From Candidatus Cloacimonadota bacterium (GTDB taxonomy: Bacteria; Cloacimonadota; Cloacimonadia; Cloacimonadales; Cloacimonadaceae), in contig JAGOGT010000068.1 in the NCBI GenBank assembly GCA_017996595.1, positions 1 through 6,536 of the forward strand: a stretch of 6,536 bases of DNA, read 5' to 3'. The notes below the pieces were generated by a model. The model was not told where the DNA came from. It made no database searches and worked only from the letters and a program-made list of their open reading frames with translations. The position numbers and the translations under genes were made by a program. Shown one piece after another: positions 5,935 through 6,536 of this stretch; position 1 is the first letter of the stretch, and every line of letters begins with the position of its first letter.

Positions 5935-6536
5935 ACAAACCGATCTACACCGAAAAAACAGAGTGCCAGGATTGCTATAAATGCGTCCGCGAATGCCCGG
6001 TGAAAGCCATCCGGGTGGTTGATGGCAGCGCTCAGGTAATGCCCGAAGCGTGCATCCTTTGTGGACGCTGCACGGAAGTATGCCCCGTGGGTGCCAAAAA
6101 GATCCGCGACGACCTGAAGGATGCCATGAAACTGCTACGTTCCAAAAAGAAAGTATATGCCTCCCTGGCGCCAACTTTCCGCACGGAATTTGCAGGCTTG
6201 GATCCTCAGCGTTTGGTCGCCGCTCTCCTCAGTCTGGGTTTTTCGGGTGTATCGGAAACAGCTTTGGGAGCGCAAGTGGTTTCCGCTGCTTGCGCTCGCA
6301 TGCTAAAAGAAAGCGAACATCCGTTGCTCATCTCTTCCGCCTGTCCCAGTGTGATTCATCTCATTGAGCAGTATTATCCGCATCTGGTGCCCTATGTTAC
6401 GCCGGTGGTATCTCCAGTGCAAGCGCATACCAGGCTGCTTAAAGAGACATACGGAGAGGATATCGGAGTGATCTTCATCGGGCCCTGCATCGCCAAAAAG
6501 AATGAGGCGGTGGAGAGTTTTGACGTAGCCCTCACC
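5931..6536 (+). CDS. hydS: Sensory-type [FeFe] hydrogenase with N-terminal ferredoxin domain, partial
   Basis: This gene is cut by the window end after 202 residues, so the last H-cluster motif and any C-terminal signalling domain are unseen. An N-terminal two-[4Fe-4S] domain (C12, C15, C18, C22; C41, C44, C47, C51) leads into an [FeFe] hydrogenase fold. The first two motifs are altered: SSACPS (135-140) instead of TSCCPAW, so the proton-transfer Cys is A137 while cluster ligand C138 is kept; and GPCIAKK (184-190) instead of MPCTAKK, with G184 for Met and ligand C186 kept. The two relay glutamates of HydA align with C121 and M124. These changes are characteristic of putative sensory hydrogenases (groups C and D, HydS/HfsB), which regulate neighbouring catalytic hydrogenases in response to H2 or redox state. 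The start overlaps the previous stop (ATGA, 5931-5934). I expect a PAS or similar domain, or kinase and phosphatase partners, downstream. Confidence 0.85.
   Translation, partial: MNKPIYTEKTECQDCYKCVRECPVKAIRVVDGSAQVMPEACILCGRCTEVCPVGAKKIRDDLKDAMKLLRSKKKVYASLAPTFRTEFAGLDPQRLVAALLSLGFSGVSETALGAQVVSAACARMLKESEHPLLISSACPSVIHLIEQYYPHLVPYVTPVVSPVQAHTRLLKETYGEDIGVIFIGPCIAKKNEAVESFDVALT

Noticed and set aside
6050..6367. Plus-strand open frame of 105 codons near the window end
   Set aside because: It is in a different frame from the clear ferredoxin-hydrogenase reading beginning at 5931, which explains the same DNA with conserved motifs.

Overview
The window suggests a fermentative or syntrophic strict anaerobe. 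It carries one dense plus-strand locus for NAD(P)H- and ferredoxin-linked hydrogen metabolism, led by a Rex-family redox repressor. Domain content matches trimeric, NuoEF-coupled [FeFe] hydrogenases such as HydABC of Thermotoga and HndABCD of Desulfovibrio. No ribosomal or other taxonomic marker is present. A candidate-phylum anaerobe such as Cloacimonadota is a guess from overall flavour, not something the sequence proves.

Layout. Positions 1-557 hold no gene I can support. This stretch contains a strong 13-bp-arm hairpin (55-95), a roughly 250-bp degenerate inverted-repeat region (156-405) centred on a 22-pair hairpin (248-320), and an AT-rich promoter zone (about 440-520). In the promoter zone a short palindromic sequence occurs twice, 52 bp apart, each copy over a candidate -10 element. 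Then follow rex (558-1193), a NuoE/HydC-type [2Fe-2S] subunit (1293-1793), a NuoF/HydB-type flavin subunit (1786-3678), the catalytic [FeFe] hydrogenase HydA (3695-5695), an 80-residue thioredoxin-like [2Fe-2S] ferredoxin (5692-5934), and the first 202 residues of a second, sensory-type [FeFe] hydrogenase (5931 to the window end). Spacing is 99 bp after rex, then 8-bp overlap, 16-bp gap, and two 4-bp ATGA overlaps. The five genes after rex therefore look like one translationally coupled operon.

How the genes work together. HydC, HydB and HydA should form a cytoplasmic complex. HydB exchanges electrons with NAD(P)H through FMN, HydA handles protons and H2 at the H-cluster, and a chain of [2Fe-2S] and [4Fe-4S] clusters connects them. 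Complexes of this architecture often couple NADH and reduced ferredoxin oxidation to H2 formation, or the reverse. Rex senses the NADH/NAD+ ratio and is the natural regulator of such genes. The final gene keeps H-cluster cysteines but has lost the proton-relay residues that HydA keeps, which fits an H2 or redox sensor. No hydrogenase maturation genes (hydE, hydF, hydG) lie in the window.
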